Assembly: GCA_027922465.2 (NCBI GenBank) | Contig: BQMF02000055.1 | Location: 744,001-808,000, forward strand | Source of the DNA: Turritopsis dohrnii | Taxonomy: Eukaryota; Cnidaria; Hydrozoa; Anthoathecata; Oceaniidae | DNA: 64,000 nt | Direction: 5' to 3' | Program-made: the position numbers and the translations under genes | Notes under the pieces: model-generated | The model's database searches: none | The model's input: the letters and a program-made list of their open reading frames with translations, nothing else | What the model was told of the DNA's origin: nothing | Part shown: one piece after another, positions 1-9,383 of the stretch | Numbering within the stretch: the stretch's first letter is position 1 | How the letters are laid out: each line of letters opens with the position of its first letter

Positions 1-652
1 GTGTTAGTTGTAAAGGTAAAATCGACTTTATTCCACACGAGTAAGTTCACCTGAGACTGTTGTCTTATTTACTTTAAAGCTTCTGCGAAATGTTTTGTAT
101 AAAGGTTCGAAAGGACGAGGCATATGAAGATTATTAACCTTACATACCTTTGTAGCCACACTATATTGTTTGATGAAAATTTAACGTTTACAAAATTTGA
201 ATTTCTACTTTACGTAAAAGTATTATTTCCTGACGTTTCACAAACCCAGGATCTAGGCCTCTTTAGTTGTGGAGGACGCGTAATCGCTGGGGATCCTGTG
301 AAAAAGGTTCAAGAGTGTTGTCTCAACCACTAAGCTAAGAAATGTTGCTCTCAAAGTGACTGGATTGATTAAAGGCCGTGCTTCACTAGCGGTTTTTTTT
401 TTCGTACGAAACGAGTTTTTTCGAGACTAGAACGCATGCGTAGCTTTTGCTTCACGAAATTTGCCGCTACGACGCCTTTATCAGGCGTTGAAGTAACGCC
501 CGCCTACTCTGCTGGCGGAAGCTCTGCCACTAAATCAGCAAATTATGTGTTGTAAAGGAATTTGTTTTTGATTTTGATACATCAAACATTTTTACTTACT
601 TTCGTTTCTGCAGTAAAAACTCTTTTGGTTTTAGTCATCTTCCAAAATCTTT
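1..652 (+). repeat. Diverged duplicate of the GPCR 5' flank (copy 1)
   Basis: This stretch aligns along its length, with indels, to 4025-4760, the sequence directly upstream of the GPCR start codon. Shared blocks include the ACTTTAAAGCTTCTGCG segment, the CCTCTTTAGTTGTG block and the closing TCTGCAGTAAAAACT / TCTTCCA segment. A possible 3' splice acceptor (CTGCAG, 611-613) is conserved in both copies. No GPCR coding sequence follows here, so it may be the flank of a lost paralogue. It is cut by the window edge. Confidence 0.75.
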
Positions 653-1748
653 TTTAAATCAAAGCCCCATACCAAAGTAAAAAAAAAAAAAAAATATTCG
701 AAAAGTAATGAAAACATATAAAAAAAGATGTAACAACCCACATTTGAAAATGTCTAGATCACCAGATATATATGGGACCTAAATAAAGGACAAAAATTTT
801 GTCATCGATGATGACGTCATCCGAAAATAAAAAGTAGCCAAGTAACCGATTACACGGGTTGCCTGTTTGTTATTAACAAATCCCTGTCTTCGCCTGTACA
901 CAGCTCTGGTCAGTGCTATTCAAGTGCAAGGGAAATCTATAAAGTTACATATAACAAAAATGCCGTTGACTTGCTGCCGTAATCGGCTGCATTTTTATTG
1001 ATTTATGATATTCATTATGAAAGTTTGTTTATAATCCAATTTTTGTAAGCATAAGGATCTCTCTTTGTCTTATATATATATATACCATAATAAATCCTAT
1101 TGTTTCCGTGAAAATGATAAAATTGTCCAATTAAATACATTTCCAAGCCGACGTCGAAGCAAAACATTTTCCTTAGAAGCTGGAGCGGAAAATAAGTTGG
1201 ATTTTCCATGATTCAAAATGTGAGATTTTGTAAATGGTATTTCAATCTACAGGAAATTCATGGTTTTACCCAACTTTTATTTTCATTTATTTTTCTTCTT
1301 ATTAATGTCATTGTTTAGTTACTATCACAGGATCGAGTATGTACCATGCAAAATCAGGTTAATATCAAAGAATTTCTGTATAAAGAGAAAGTATCCTAAC
1401 GACACAAAAAAAACTGTATTTATTTCATGTAATCAAATCTTTGGAAAACAATGACAATTTTTTTTAATATTCTTTTTTCTGTCTTCTCCCACTCAGTCTA
1501 GTCGGGTTCTCAAGAAGTTCAATACATCCACATTATCACACTGATTTTGCCCTTACAAAGTAATCATTACACTTTCTCAATTATTTCAGTGCAAATTAAT
1601 TCTGAGAAATCACTGATTGAGGGAAGTTTTGAATAAATTCTTTCAAGTATTGCGATATAAAACATTTTACTTTATAGAAGCCTAATATTTTCTCAAACAT
1701 TTTGTTATTCCAAAGAGTACAACTTCATAGAGAAGTGTGTGACCAAAC
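653..1748. other. Gene-free AT-rich stretch
   Basis: It contains only short reading frames, poly(A) runs and a short TA microsatellite near 1075. No exon, RNA gene or recognisable repeat was found. The end nearest 1748 presumably holds the 5' UTR or promoter of the following intronless gene. Confidence 0.5.
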
Positions 1749-2861
1749 ATGAGATTTATGCTCAATCTGACGACGTCAAAAGTTCTTACCTGCGATCAAT
1801 TCTCAATGCTCATCATTAGAAATATAATGATCTTAACTTATGTCACAGTTGGTACCCTATCTCTAGAGACGAGACCATGTCAAAAATACATTGACCTATT
1901 GCCTAATGGCGTGTGCAGGCCATATCTTCAGAACTTGTATATATCACAATATAAAGGGGAAGCTGTTAATCGTGACAAAGAACTATCTGATGTTTTGACG
2001 GGGAAAACATATCTTGACAAAATTATAAAAACACAAAAGCCATTTGTGATTCTAATTAACCGATTTCTAAATTTATTATATCTGGAAGATTGTAAAGATA
2101 AAGCAGCAATAATGAAGATGGTCAAGAAGGTTGTTCTTCCAGAATTCAGACAAGTCATTCACTGCATCGATCGCAATTTATGGTATTGGTGCCCCGTTAA
2201 CCATCCGGTTTGTTTACAACAACAAAACGGAAAATATTTATCATATCCGCCCTGTTTTGAAACCTGCACTCATGCAAGATCTGGTGTTTGTGAGAAACCA
2301 ATTAACTTCTTGAAAAAATTAATTGGACAGAAACAACATTACGAATGTCGTGCTTTGGAGAGGCGAGCATTTCAGAAGAAAGGGTTTATCAACTGCAGTG
2401 TTCTTCCAAAGATAAGGCGTCCACACATGCTGAATTGTTTTTTGAATGTTACCAAGACAACGTTACCTGGCAACAACAAGTCGTGTTACATCGATCGAGG
2501 TCACAGCTATGTCGGTCAACAGAACATCACTGAAAATGGATTGTCATGTAATTTTTGGAATGACTCACTTACAGCCATATATCCGACACTCATGAAAAAC
2601 TATTGTCGTAATCCACAGGGTATCGGTAAAAAACCATGGTGCTATGTTAATAACTCAAGCGATTGGGGTTATTGTAGCGTTTCAAAATGTGCTGATTCAG
2701 TATCTTTTGGAAACTTCTATTGGTTCTTCATGCTTTTGTTTCTTATATTGGTAACAATAATTATTTGGACTGTGGTTAGAAGACGGAGGCGGAGCAGGTT
2801 TGACACGAATCTAATAAAAACCTACAAAGAAGTTCGTATCTCTCAGATGCTAAACATGTAA
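1749..2861 (+). CDS. Kinase-less ROR-like receptor: Frizzled CRD, kringle, transmembrane helix
   Basis: A 370-residue single-exon type I membrane protein. A hydrophobic signal-like stretch covers residues 20-40, so Met20 (1806) is an alternative start, although the ATG at 1749 has the better Kozak context. Residues 44-216 form a cysteine-rich region resembling a Frizzled/ROR CRD (cysteines at 44, 56, 115, 139, 148, 155, 169, 173, 181, 200, 216). Residues 246-314 are a kringle with all six cysteines (246, 267, 286, 298, 309, 314) and the CRNP and PWCYV signatures. A transmembrane helix at about 323-343 is followed by five arginines and a short tail. Known ROR receptors run Ig, CRD, kringle, TM, tyrosine kinase; here the Ig and kinase domains are absent. 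Kremen (kringle-WSC-CUB) fits less well. Wnt binding is an inference. The lack of introns suggests a retrocopy or intron loss. Confidence 0.8.
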   Translation: MRFMLNLTTSKVLTCDQFSMLIIRNIMILTYVTVGTLSLETRPCQKYIDLLPNGVCRPYLQNLYISQYKGEAVNRDKELSDVLTGKTYLDKIIKTQKPFVILINRFLNLLYLEDCKDKAAIMKMVKKVVLPEFRQVIHCIDRNLWYWCPVNHPVCLQQQNGKYLSYPPCFETCTHARSGVCEKPINFLKKLIGQKQHYECRALERRAFQKKGFINCSVLPKIRRPHMLNCFLNVTKTTLPGNNKSCYIDRGHSYVGQQNITENGLSCNFWNDSLTAIYPTLMKNYCRNPQGIGKKPWCYVNNSSDWGYCSVSKCADSVSFGNFYWFFMLLFLILVTIIIWTVVRRRRRSRFDTNLIKTYKEVRISQMLNM

Positions 2862-3025
2862 AATAATCTTCCTTGTGAAACTTCACTCGGATGAAATTAT
2901 CGGCTTTGTTGGGGTCTTTTATTTTGAAGCCTTTTTTAAAGTTTACAGGTCATGAAGTTTTTAAGAAACATTGATACTGATAATGACAAAGAACTTTTAA
3001 CAAACGATATTCGTAACTGTTCTGC

Positions 3026-3031
3026 AATAAA
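3026..3031 (+). promoter_or_regulatory. Poly(A) signal AATAAA
   Basis: A canonical hexamer 165 bases after the stop of the CRD-kringle gene, and the first on this strand after the coding region. Confidence 0.5.
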
Positions 3032-3432
3032 GAAGTTAACATAGGTAACTTTAGTTCTAATTTTCTAACATTTTTCCAGACTTTCTAAGAAGAAAGATTA
3101 TCCCTTTCCTTTCTGCCATTCCCTGATCAATTAAACCTTGATAATTTTCTTATACAGATAATTGAAGCCATCCAGTTTCATTAGGGTGTTGAATCTTAAC
3201 GAGATCTGATTATAATTTGTGTATCACACTTCATAAACAGTTCACCAACGCTGTGTCTTTAAATACTATTGTCGTATCAATAAGAAATCGTGCTATAAGA
3301 TCACCAATGGTTATTTACAGGGTTTTCTCCCTTCAGTATGTGTGGAATTTCATAAGTATAGGAATTTAAAATGGATTCGACCTGAAACAATTTCACTCTA
3401 ATATTTTACATATAACAGTAGAAGGAAGATGG

Positions 3433-3521
3433 AAACTCGTACCCAGGGTTTCTTGCCTTTTCGATATACAAACGCCGGCGAAGAATATATCGAAAAGGCA
3501 AGAATCTCTGGGTACGAGGTA
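3433..3521. mobile_element. MITE-F fold-back element
   Basis: Near-perfect palindrome with arms CTCGTACCCAGGGTTTCTTG and its reverse complement around a short GC-rich loop. It belongs to the family at 42239, 45216 and 45513. No clear target duplication is visible at this copy. Confidence 0.8.
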
Positions 3522-4024
3522 GCTAAAAATGCTTTTTCTCCTAAATAATATTAAATAAATAAAGAACTAACATCTCAACATATAGAGCATGGCAAAAGTT
3601 CTCGTAGGTAAATTTTTTTGTTCACGTTTGATGATAAACTACGACAGTGAATTCATAAACCACTTTAGTCAAATACAACCTTCGACTATTTCAAATTATT
3701 ACGAATAATAATGGATTTGTGTCATACATTATTAAAAATATTTTTAGCAGACAATTGCAATAGGTGTAAATATAAAGCGTCATAACATCCCTGCTTTTCG
3801 AAAGGCATTTCCTTAGGGAAGTATGTAATGCCCTGTCTACTTTAACATCTATTCTAATTTATTCAACGACAAAATAGCACCATACCTTGTCATATAATCT
3901 GCAGAGGAACTTATTGTTTCTGTTGGATAATGGAGTCATCAAAATGGCGCATATTATAATTTGTTCCTATTCAATCAATAATAAATCGTTGATTTATTAT
4001 TATTCAGAAGTAGAACTGGCGCGT

Positions 4025-4760
4025 CGTGTTGATTTTAAAGGTAAAAATGACTTTATTCCGTATCTTCAACTGAGACTGTTGTCTTATTTACTTTAAAGCT
4101 TCTGCGTAATGTTGTATAAAAACGTTTGAAAAAGCGAGGCATATCATGGTTATTAACATTACATACCTTTGTAACCACACCATATTGTTGATGAAAGTTT
4201 TAGGTTTACGAAATTTGAATTTCTACTTTACATAGAAACATTATTTTCCTGATGTTTTACCAACCCAGGATTTAGGCCTCTTTAGTTGTGAGAGAACGCC
4301 CTATCGTTGGGTATCCTGCGAAACAGGTTCAACAGTGTTGTCTCAACCGCTCAACTAAGAAATCTCTCTGGTGGATTGATTAAAGGCCGTTCTCAACAAG
4401 TGTTTATCGTTTTTACGGAGCCTTTTTCAAGAAAGCAAACGTACAAAGCCTTTTTCAAGAAAGCAAACAAACGCATGCATTGTTTCAGATTCAGAACGAA
4501 ATTTTGATACGAAAAAAGAATTTGATGCAATGCTTTTTTGGTTTCACGAAAATGTTCATTTCAAACAAATCTCTTCGCAAGAAAATAAATGCCAGTAGAA
4601 AACTGCCAATCAAGTCACGCCCTCCTACCCTTGTGGTGGACACTCTGCCACTAGATTAGCAGATATATGAAATATGCGTTGCAAAGATATTTGATTCAAA
4701 AAATTTTACTTACTTTTGTATCTGCAGTAAAAACTACTTTGGCTTTAGTGATCTTCCACG
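4025..4760 (+). repeat. GPCR 5' flank, copy 2 of the duplicated block
   Basis: Homologous to 1-652 and ending at the GPCR ATG. It contains a possible 3' splice acceptor (TCTGCAG, 721-727 of the 4000s) followed by 33 bases of putative 5' UTR. A roughly 27-bp internal direct repeat (CCTTTTTCAAGAAAGCAAAC twice, about 4420-4470) is unique to this copy. Confidence 0.75.
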
Positions 4761-5705
4761 ATGTCAAACAGCCACGTAAATGAACCATCTACGGAAATTG
4801 TTGAACCATGCACGGCTGGTCTAACCACAGCACCGGATGAACGACATCAATTAATAACAGCTTACTCAATCATGATGACTTTAATCGTTACCGTGAATCT
4901 GGCAATGCTTTTTGGTCTTATTAAAACAAAATCGCATAAAAAAAGGACCGGAAAGTTGTTTTTGTGTTTGACGATTAGTGATTTGCTGACAGCTATGATT
5001 GCCATCCCGCATAAGATTTTCGTAGCATCGAAGAATAATTCTTCATGTTTTCACGCATCAATTGATAGAGGTCTATTTATTTCATTCTCCTCGACGATAG
5101 TTACGCTTGTTCTTTTACTAGCAACAGATCGATTTATCCATATCGTTTACAACTCGTTCTACACACGATACGTTACCAAGAAGACGTTTTTCATCGTTTT
5201 ATCGATTGGCGTTTTATGTTCGTTTTCGTTGGGTGTAGTAGCTGGACTTTTAAAGTTCCACTTTCGATATAGCGCCACATCGTCAAAGGCGCTTATCAGA
5301 TATATGGGAGCTCATTGCGTGTTACAAGCCATGACAGCTTTCCTTATAAATATCTTATTATCATTTTATATAAAGACATCAGCTAAAAGAATTCAGAGGT
5401 ACAACAACACTACCAGAAGAAGATTTATTCACGGAAATGCTATAGCCACTTTACTTATCATTTCGTTTTTGCTTGTGGTGACCTTCATAATTCCGGGTAT
5501 ATATTTCTTATACATTGCGCGAACAAGTTCGAGAACGACAATCGACAAGAAGGGAGATTGGCTAAAGATTTCCATTTTGTTGAATTCCATTCTGAATTCG
5601 TTGGTATACATGGCTCGAAACAGTAAGATCAAAAGATTTTATTACAAAACGATTTGCAAGCCTCGTGAACAGAAGAAAATGGATTTCAGACGACAAAATA
5701 GGTGA
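4761..5705 (+). CDS. Class A (rhodopsin-family) G-protein-coupled receptor
   Basis: A 314-residue single-exon receptor with seven hydrophobic segments. Family landmarks are visible: Asp74 in LTISD of TM2, Cys96 at the top of TM3 paired with Cys186 in ECL2, a DRF triplet (123-125) in place of DRY, Pro245 in TM6 without the usual CWxP, and NSLVY (279-283) in place of NPxxY. There is no lysine at the opsin Schiff-base position, so it is not an opsin. The third loop is short and basic. Its ligand cannot be inferred; intronless cnidarian class A receptors with relaxed DRY and NPxxY motifs are common. Its 5' flank is duplicated at 1-652, and a MITE-B copy carrying AATAAA begins 25 bases after the stop. 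Confidence 0.88.
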   Translation: MSNSHVNEPSTEIVEPCTAGLTTAPDERHQLITAYSIMMTLIVTVNLAMLFGLIKTKSHKKRTGKLFLCLTISDLLTAMIAIPHKIFVASKNNSSCFHASIDRGLFISFSSTIVTLVLLLATDRFIHIVYNSFYTRYVTKKTFFIVLSIGVLCSFSLGVVAGLLKFHFRYSATSSKALIRYMGAHCVLQAMTAFLINILLSFYIKTSAKRIQRYNNTTRRRFIHGNAIATLLIISFLLVVTFIIPGIYFLYIARTSSRTTIDKKGDWLKISILLNSILNSLVYMARNSKIKRFYYKTICKPREQKKMDFRRQNR

Positions 5706-5729
5706 TTGTGTAAAGATTGTTCTGTTGTT

Positions 5730-5826
5730 GGTCTGCGATGGAGTGCATTTGTAAAGAATTATAAACACTATTTCAATAAAAATGCTCTTCGCCGCAGTGA
5801 CATTTTTCACGATTTCGCCACTGGGG
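5730..5826 (-). mobile_element. MITE-B copy, reverse; may supply the GPCR poly(A) signal
   Basis: It reads GGAGTGCATTT ... CAATAAAAATGCTCTTC ... CGCCACTGGG, as in the other reverse copies. The AATAAA inside it (about 5775) is the first hexamer downstream of the GPCR. Confidence 0.75.
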
Positions 5827-5831
5827 TGCAA

Positions 5832-7010
5832 CAGCTCTATTTCAATGTTTGTCGAATCATTTTCGATTTCGGATTTTCATCGCCCAGCGAAAACAATCTT
5901 TAAAATGTCCTTCCATGACTGGAAATTGAGGGGAATGGAAAAGATTGTGCGTAGAATGCCAGTCAAATGTTACCTTATGGACATTTTATCTATACCTACT
6001 AAAACTGTAAATAAATAATTATTATTATTCAACACAACTAAATAATGAATCCGCATAATAAATATATAAATACGTAAATACGTAAAAAAAATAAATAAAC
6101 TGTCTCTTTATAAGAGGAAAGAAAAATCAGCAGGGCGTACTGTAAGACACAGTGTTAATGACTTTGTTCAAAAGGGTGTTACCAATAATAGCTAACGGGC
6201 GGTGGGCGCTATTTGTACAATAGGGAGTAATTAATATAGCGTGCCAGGCACTAGCAGAGTTTATAACAGAGGCGTTATCTGTTGGTATCAAGAACATTAT
6301 TAATAGGACAGGGCGCTTCAAACTAACAATATTGGGCGTTATTAGTATCGGTTGTGCAAAAGTTGTCATATGTATTTACTTTATCAGCTATAGATATGGC
6401 AAAAAGTATTGATGCAGTTTTCACACAAGTTCATAATGACAGTTTTAAGTATCAACAAGTAAGTTATGTTAGTGAAAATAACACAAACAAGCACGATAGT
6501 AAATTTGAAAGACTAGTGAAGTAGATATTCCGATAATGCTATCCGATAATGTTATCCATTAACTGCTGAAAAAACTGAACTTCCTCACAACATATTTTTC
6601 TACGAGAAAGAAGCAGAAAGTTGCGGACAATCCGAAATATCATGTTCAATTATAAATTCAACTTCTTTAATTCTCTCATTAATTTTGGTTCGACCTGTCA
6701 TTTCTCTTCGTGCATTTTCTCTGAAAAAAAAGTTGAAAAAGTAACAGCTACTAATGATGCCCATAAGGCTTGAGTTACACTATATCAGAAGAACGTAACT
6801 CCTTTAAGGTTTAAGTTACATTATATCAGAACTATCACATTTTCAAGCAACTCCTTGCAATTAATATGGAACACAATCTCATACAGGAAACTTTAGCTGG
6901 ATAAACGAAATGGATTTGCTCATTGCAAATTCTTATTTCTTATTTCATCTCAATGAAGGGTTTTTAAATTGTTCGAAATACTGAACTTCCGAAAAAAACA
7001 ACCTGACATG
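5832..7010. other. Gene-free stretch with a short direct repeat
   Basis: No gene was recognised. Two copies of a block of about 27 bp (AAGG[CT]TT[GA]AGTTACA[CT]TATATC) lie about 47 bp apart near 6767-6835. GGCGTTAT-like motifs recur at 6130-6365 but form no clear array. Confidence 0.4.
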
Positions 7011-7011
7011 A

Positions 7012-7082
7012 CAACTTTGACTCTAGGATTTCTTGCCTTTGTCCGTAAATCGAAAAGACAATAAACACTGGGTTCAAGGTTG
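7012..7082. mobile_element. Degenerate MITE-F fold-back element
   Basis: Left arm CAACTTTGACTCTAGGATTT and right arm ending GGGTTCAAGGTTG are decayed versions of the fold-back termini. The flanking 9-mers do not match. Confidence 0.6.
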
Positions 7083-7111
7083 TCTAACCCAGATACTATA
7101 AGAATGTTATT

Positions 7112-7550
7112 ATCTCCTTAATACTGAATACAACTATTATTTCAAAATTATTTGAAGCATTGTTCTAAATAACTGTCTGAATACTAATATTGTTGTCATT
7201 ACATGGTGGCTAGTTGTATTAAGGAGATAACATGGTGGTAGTTGTATTAAGGAGATAACATGGCGGTAGTTGTATTAAGGAGATAACATGGCGGTAGTTG
7301 TATTAAGGAGATAACATGGTGGTAGTTGCATTAAGGAGATAGCATGGTCGTAGTTGTATTAAGGAGATAACATGGCGGTAGTTGTATTAAGGAGATAACA
7401 TGGTGGTAGTTGCATTAAGGAGATAGCATGGTCGTAGTTGTATTAAGGAGATAACATGGCGGTAGTTGTATTAAGGAGATAACATGGTCGTAGTTGTATT
7501 AAGGAGATAACATGGTGGTAGTTGTATTAAGGAGATAACATGGTGGTAGT
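7112..7550 (+). repeat. 28-bp minisatellite grown from the end of a small inverted-repeat element
   Basis: From 7203 to 7550 a 28-bp unit containing GTAGTTGTATTAAGGAGATA repeats about 12 times with few substitutions. An inverted copy of the same motif (TTATCTCCTTAATAC) lies at 7114-7128, so the array looks like an expanded right terminus of a small palindromic element. Related termini occur near 24030 and 46077. Confidence 0.85.
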
Positions 7551-8330
7551 TCTAAATCTGCATCAAAAACCTTGGATGATTATGGAATTTGCTTAACATT
7601 AACAAATACAGTTAATGTACCATTTGTCTCATAATAGAGCAGTTTTTGTATGAAAGCCTTCTAAATTTTGTAAAAGTAAAGACGAGTGCAGTAAAGACGA
7701 GTGGACATATTGATAACGTCAAAATACAAAGCAATGCTTGCTTCCGAAAATTATACGCTCGTGGGTGGTACTGAGTGTTAAAATCCAACCCTGTTTAACC
7801 TTAGATTTTGGGCGGTTTGCTAATTCCTTTTGAGAAGATTATTGGTATTATTTACCACCAATGGCGGTTTGAACAATAAACAGTTAAGGATGAAGTCCAC
7901 AGTTAGATGGTTGTACCATGGGCGGGTCGCTTTCAGTTACGTTTTCAGACATATATATATACATATATGACTAAAATCGAGAAAAACGCTCTAACACCAC
8001 AACGGCAGCCCAAATTTTATAAAAGGTATGTCGATGACATCATAACTAGATAGACGATCCTCAAAAAGAGCCTGACTTACTGTTCCAGTATCTAAACAAT
8101 TACCCCCTAAACCTCTTTTTACTTCGACTTTGTGATTCACCCGTTTTATTTTCTAAATTACTTGGACAGTGCGAATTCTCTTTTTCACTTTCGTCTTTTA
8201 TCGATTATATTTTAGATTTTATCGTTGTTTTTATTAACTTTTATCATTATATACGCAGGACTGGCAGTAATAGCAGTATCTATAAACTGAAGCTTGTATC
8301 CTGTTAAAATATTTTTGATAAATAAATAAA

Positions 8331-8400
8331 AAATTACCACCCAAAGATAAACAATTACCACCCAAAGATAAAGCTAAACAATTACCACCCAAAGATAAAG
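8331..8400 (+). repeat. Tandem repeat inside PLE-A
   Basis: Three copies of AATTACCACCCAAAGATAAA with 1-7 bp spacers, interrupting the Penelope coding remnant. Confidence 0.85.
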
Positions 8401-9301
8401 CCGACCATTCAGGTAGCACCAGAAAATTTCTTAGATACCAAATTCATTCTTAAAAATCGAATATGTAAAACCGAAGTTTTCCGTAAAGAAATTAAAGCCA
8501 CGACCCACTGGTCATCAAGCATCCCTAAGAAATTCAAACGAAACGCCATTTTTGGAGACCTCGTCCGACCTGATAGAACTGCTTCCAACCTGAAAAATGA
8601 GAAGTTGCTGATTTGGTCAAAATAAGAGAAAGCTGACTACCCACCACCTTTTATAAAAAGTGTATTTAGGAACTTTTTTGAAAAAAAGAAATCTCATGAA
8701 CCCGGCAATGACGAAGAGCCACTAATTCCTGAAGGTTTTTTCGAAATTCCAAAACCTTTCATTGTGTTTGAAAAACCGTTCTGCAAAGAAAACGAAAAGG
8801 CATCAAAATCGATACGAATGGATAAATACGAATAGATACAAGTAGCAAGTATAAAATGGACTACAAAGAAAGTTAAGTCTCACTTTACACTGAAAGATAA
8901 AAACTAGTATCCTTCTTATTAGATCTGTGAGAGCATCTGTATATGCGGACAACAGTACGTAGGAGAGACAGCCCGAAAAGTCATCACACGATGGAGAGTA
9001 CATAATTATGAGCCTGCGAAACACCTAAAGGACAATCCTGAGCATTTTTTTTCAATTGGAAAGTAATTATACAATCCGTCAAACATAATAAAGAAATTAA
9101 GAATCTAGAAGCGTCAATTTTCGCTATGAAAAGACCGTCATGAAACAATTAACTGCGCACTAAAAAGCTCCTTCTATTCCGAGATGGCGTTACATGATAA
9201 TTATATTTTTTACAACCTATTTTACTTTTTTCGTTTCCATAGCAACTTTGTACATACGCTTTTTAAAAAGAATTTTTAACTTGTTTTTATTGTATATGAA
9301 C

Positions 9302-9323
9302 CTGACGATGGCGTAAGCCGAAA
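9302..9323 (+). ncRNA. Hammerhead-ribozyme-like core at the PLE-A 3' end
   Basis: CTGACGA, then a GGC-GTAA-GCC stem-loop, then GAAA. This matches the conserved CUGANGA / stem II / GAAA core. Hammerheads are known in Penelope-like elements. Pairing partners for stems I and III were not found nearby, so activity is doubtful. Confidence 0.35.
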
Positions 9324-9383
9324 AGCTTAGTTTTATATAAATATATAATTTTAATAAATTTATAATGGCGAATTTACAAATTA

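Larger units (their letters stand above)
7984..9335 (+). mobile_element. Penelope-like retroelement remnant (PLE-A)
   Basis: Decayed coding sequence in several frames. An RT catalytic block with YVDD lies near 8020-8040 after FYKR. The KFLDTK-like and HWSS/IPK[KR]FKRNAI-type segments typical of PLE reverse transcriptase lie at 8410-8590. A C-terminal GIY-YIG endonuclease with CGQQYVGET lies at 8950-9050, followed by a KRP-type closing motif near 9130. Stops and frameshifts interrupt it throughout and the 5' end is missing. A short tandem repeat is inserted at 8331-8400, and a hammerhead-like core lies in the 3' region. Confidence 0.8.

Noticed and set aside
240..330. A tRNA-like element on the minus strand in the duplicated block
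   Set aside because: Only vague A/B-box similarity, with spacing and arms that do not fit; kept only as part of the duplication.
1749..2861. The kringle protein as a Kremen or a clotting protease
   Set aside because: No WSC, CUB or protease domain; the CRD-kringle-TM order fits ROR better.
4761..5705. The GPCR as an opsin
   Set aside because: There is no lysine at the retinal-binding position of TM7, and DRY/NPxxY are altered.
6127..6369. An 80-codon minus-strand frame
   Set aside because: Repetitive GGCGTTAT-type sequence, no splice or family support.
7203..7550. CRISPR-like array of 28-bp repeats
   Set aside because: The repeats are contiguous with no spacers, and the sequence is animal nuclear DNA; it is a minisatellite.
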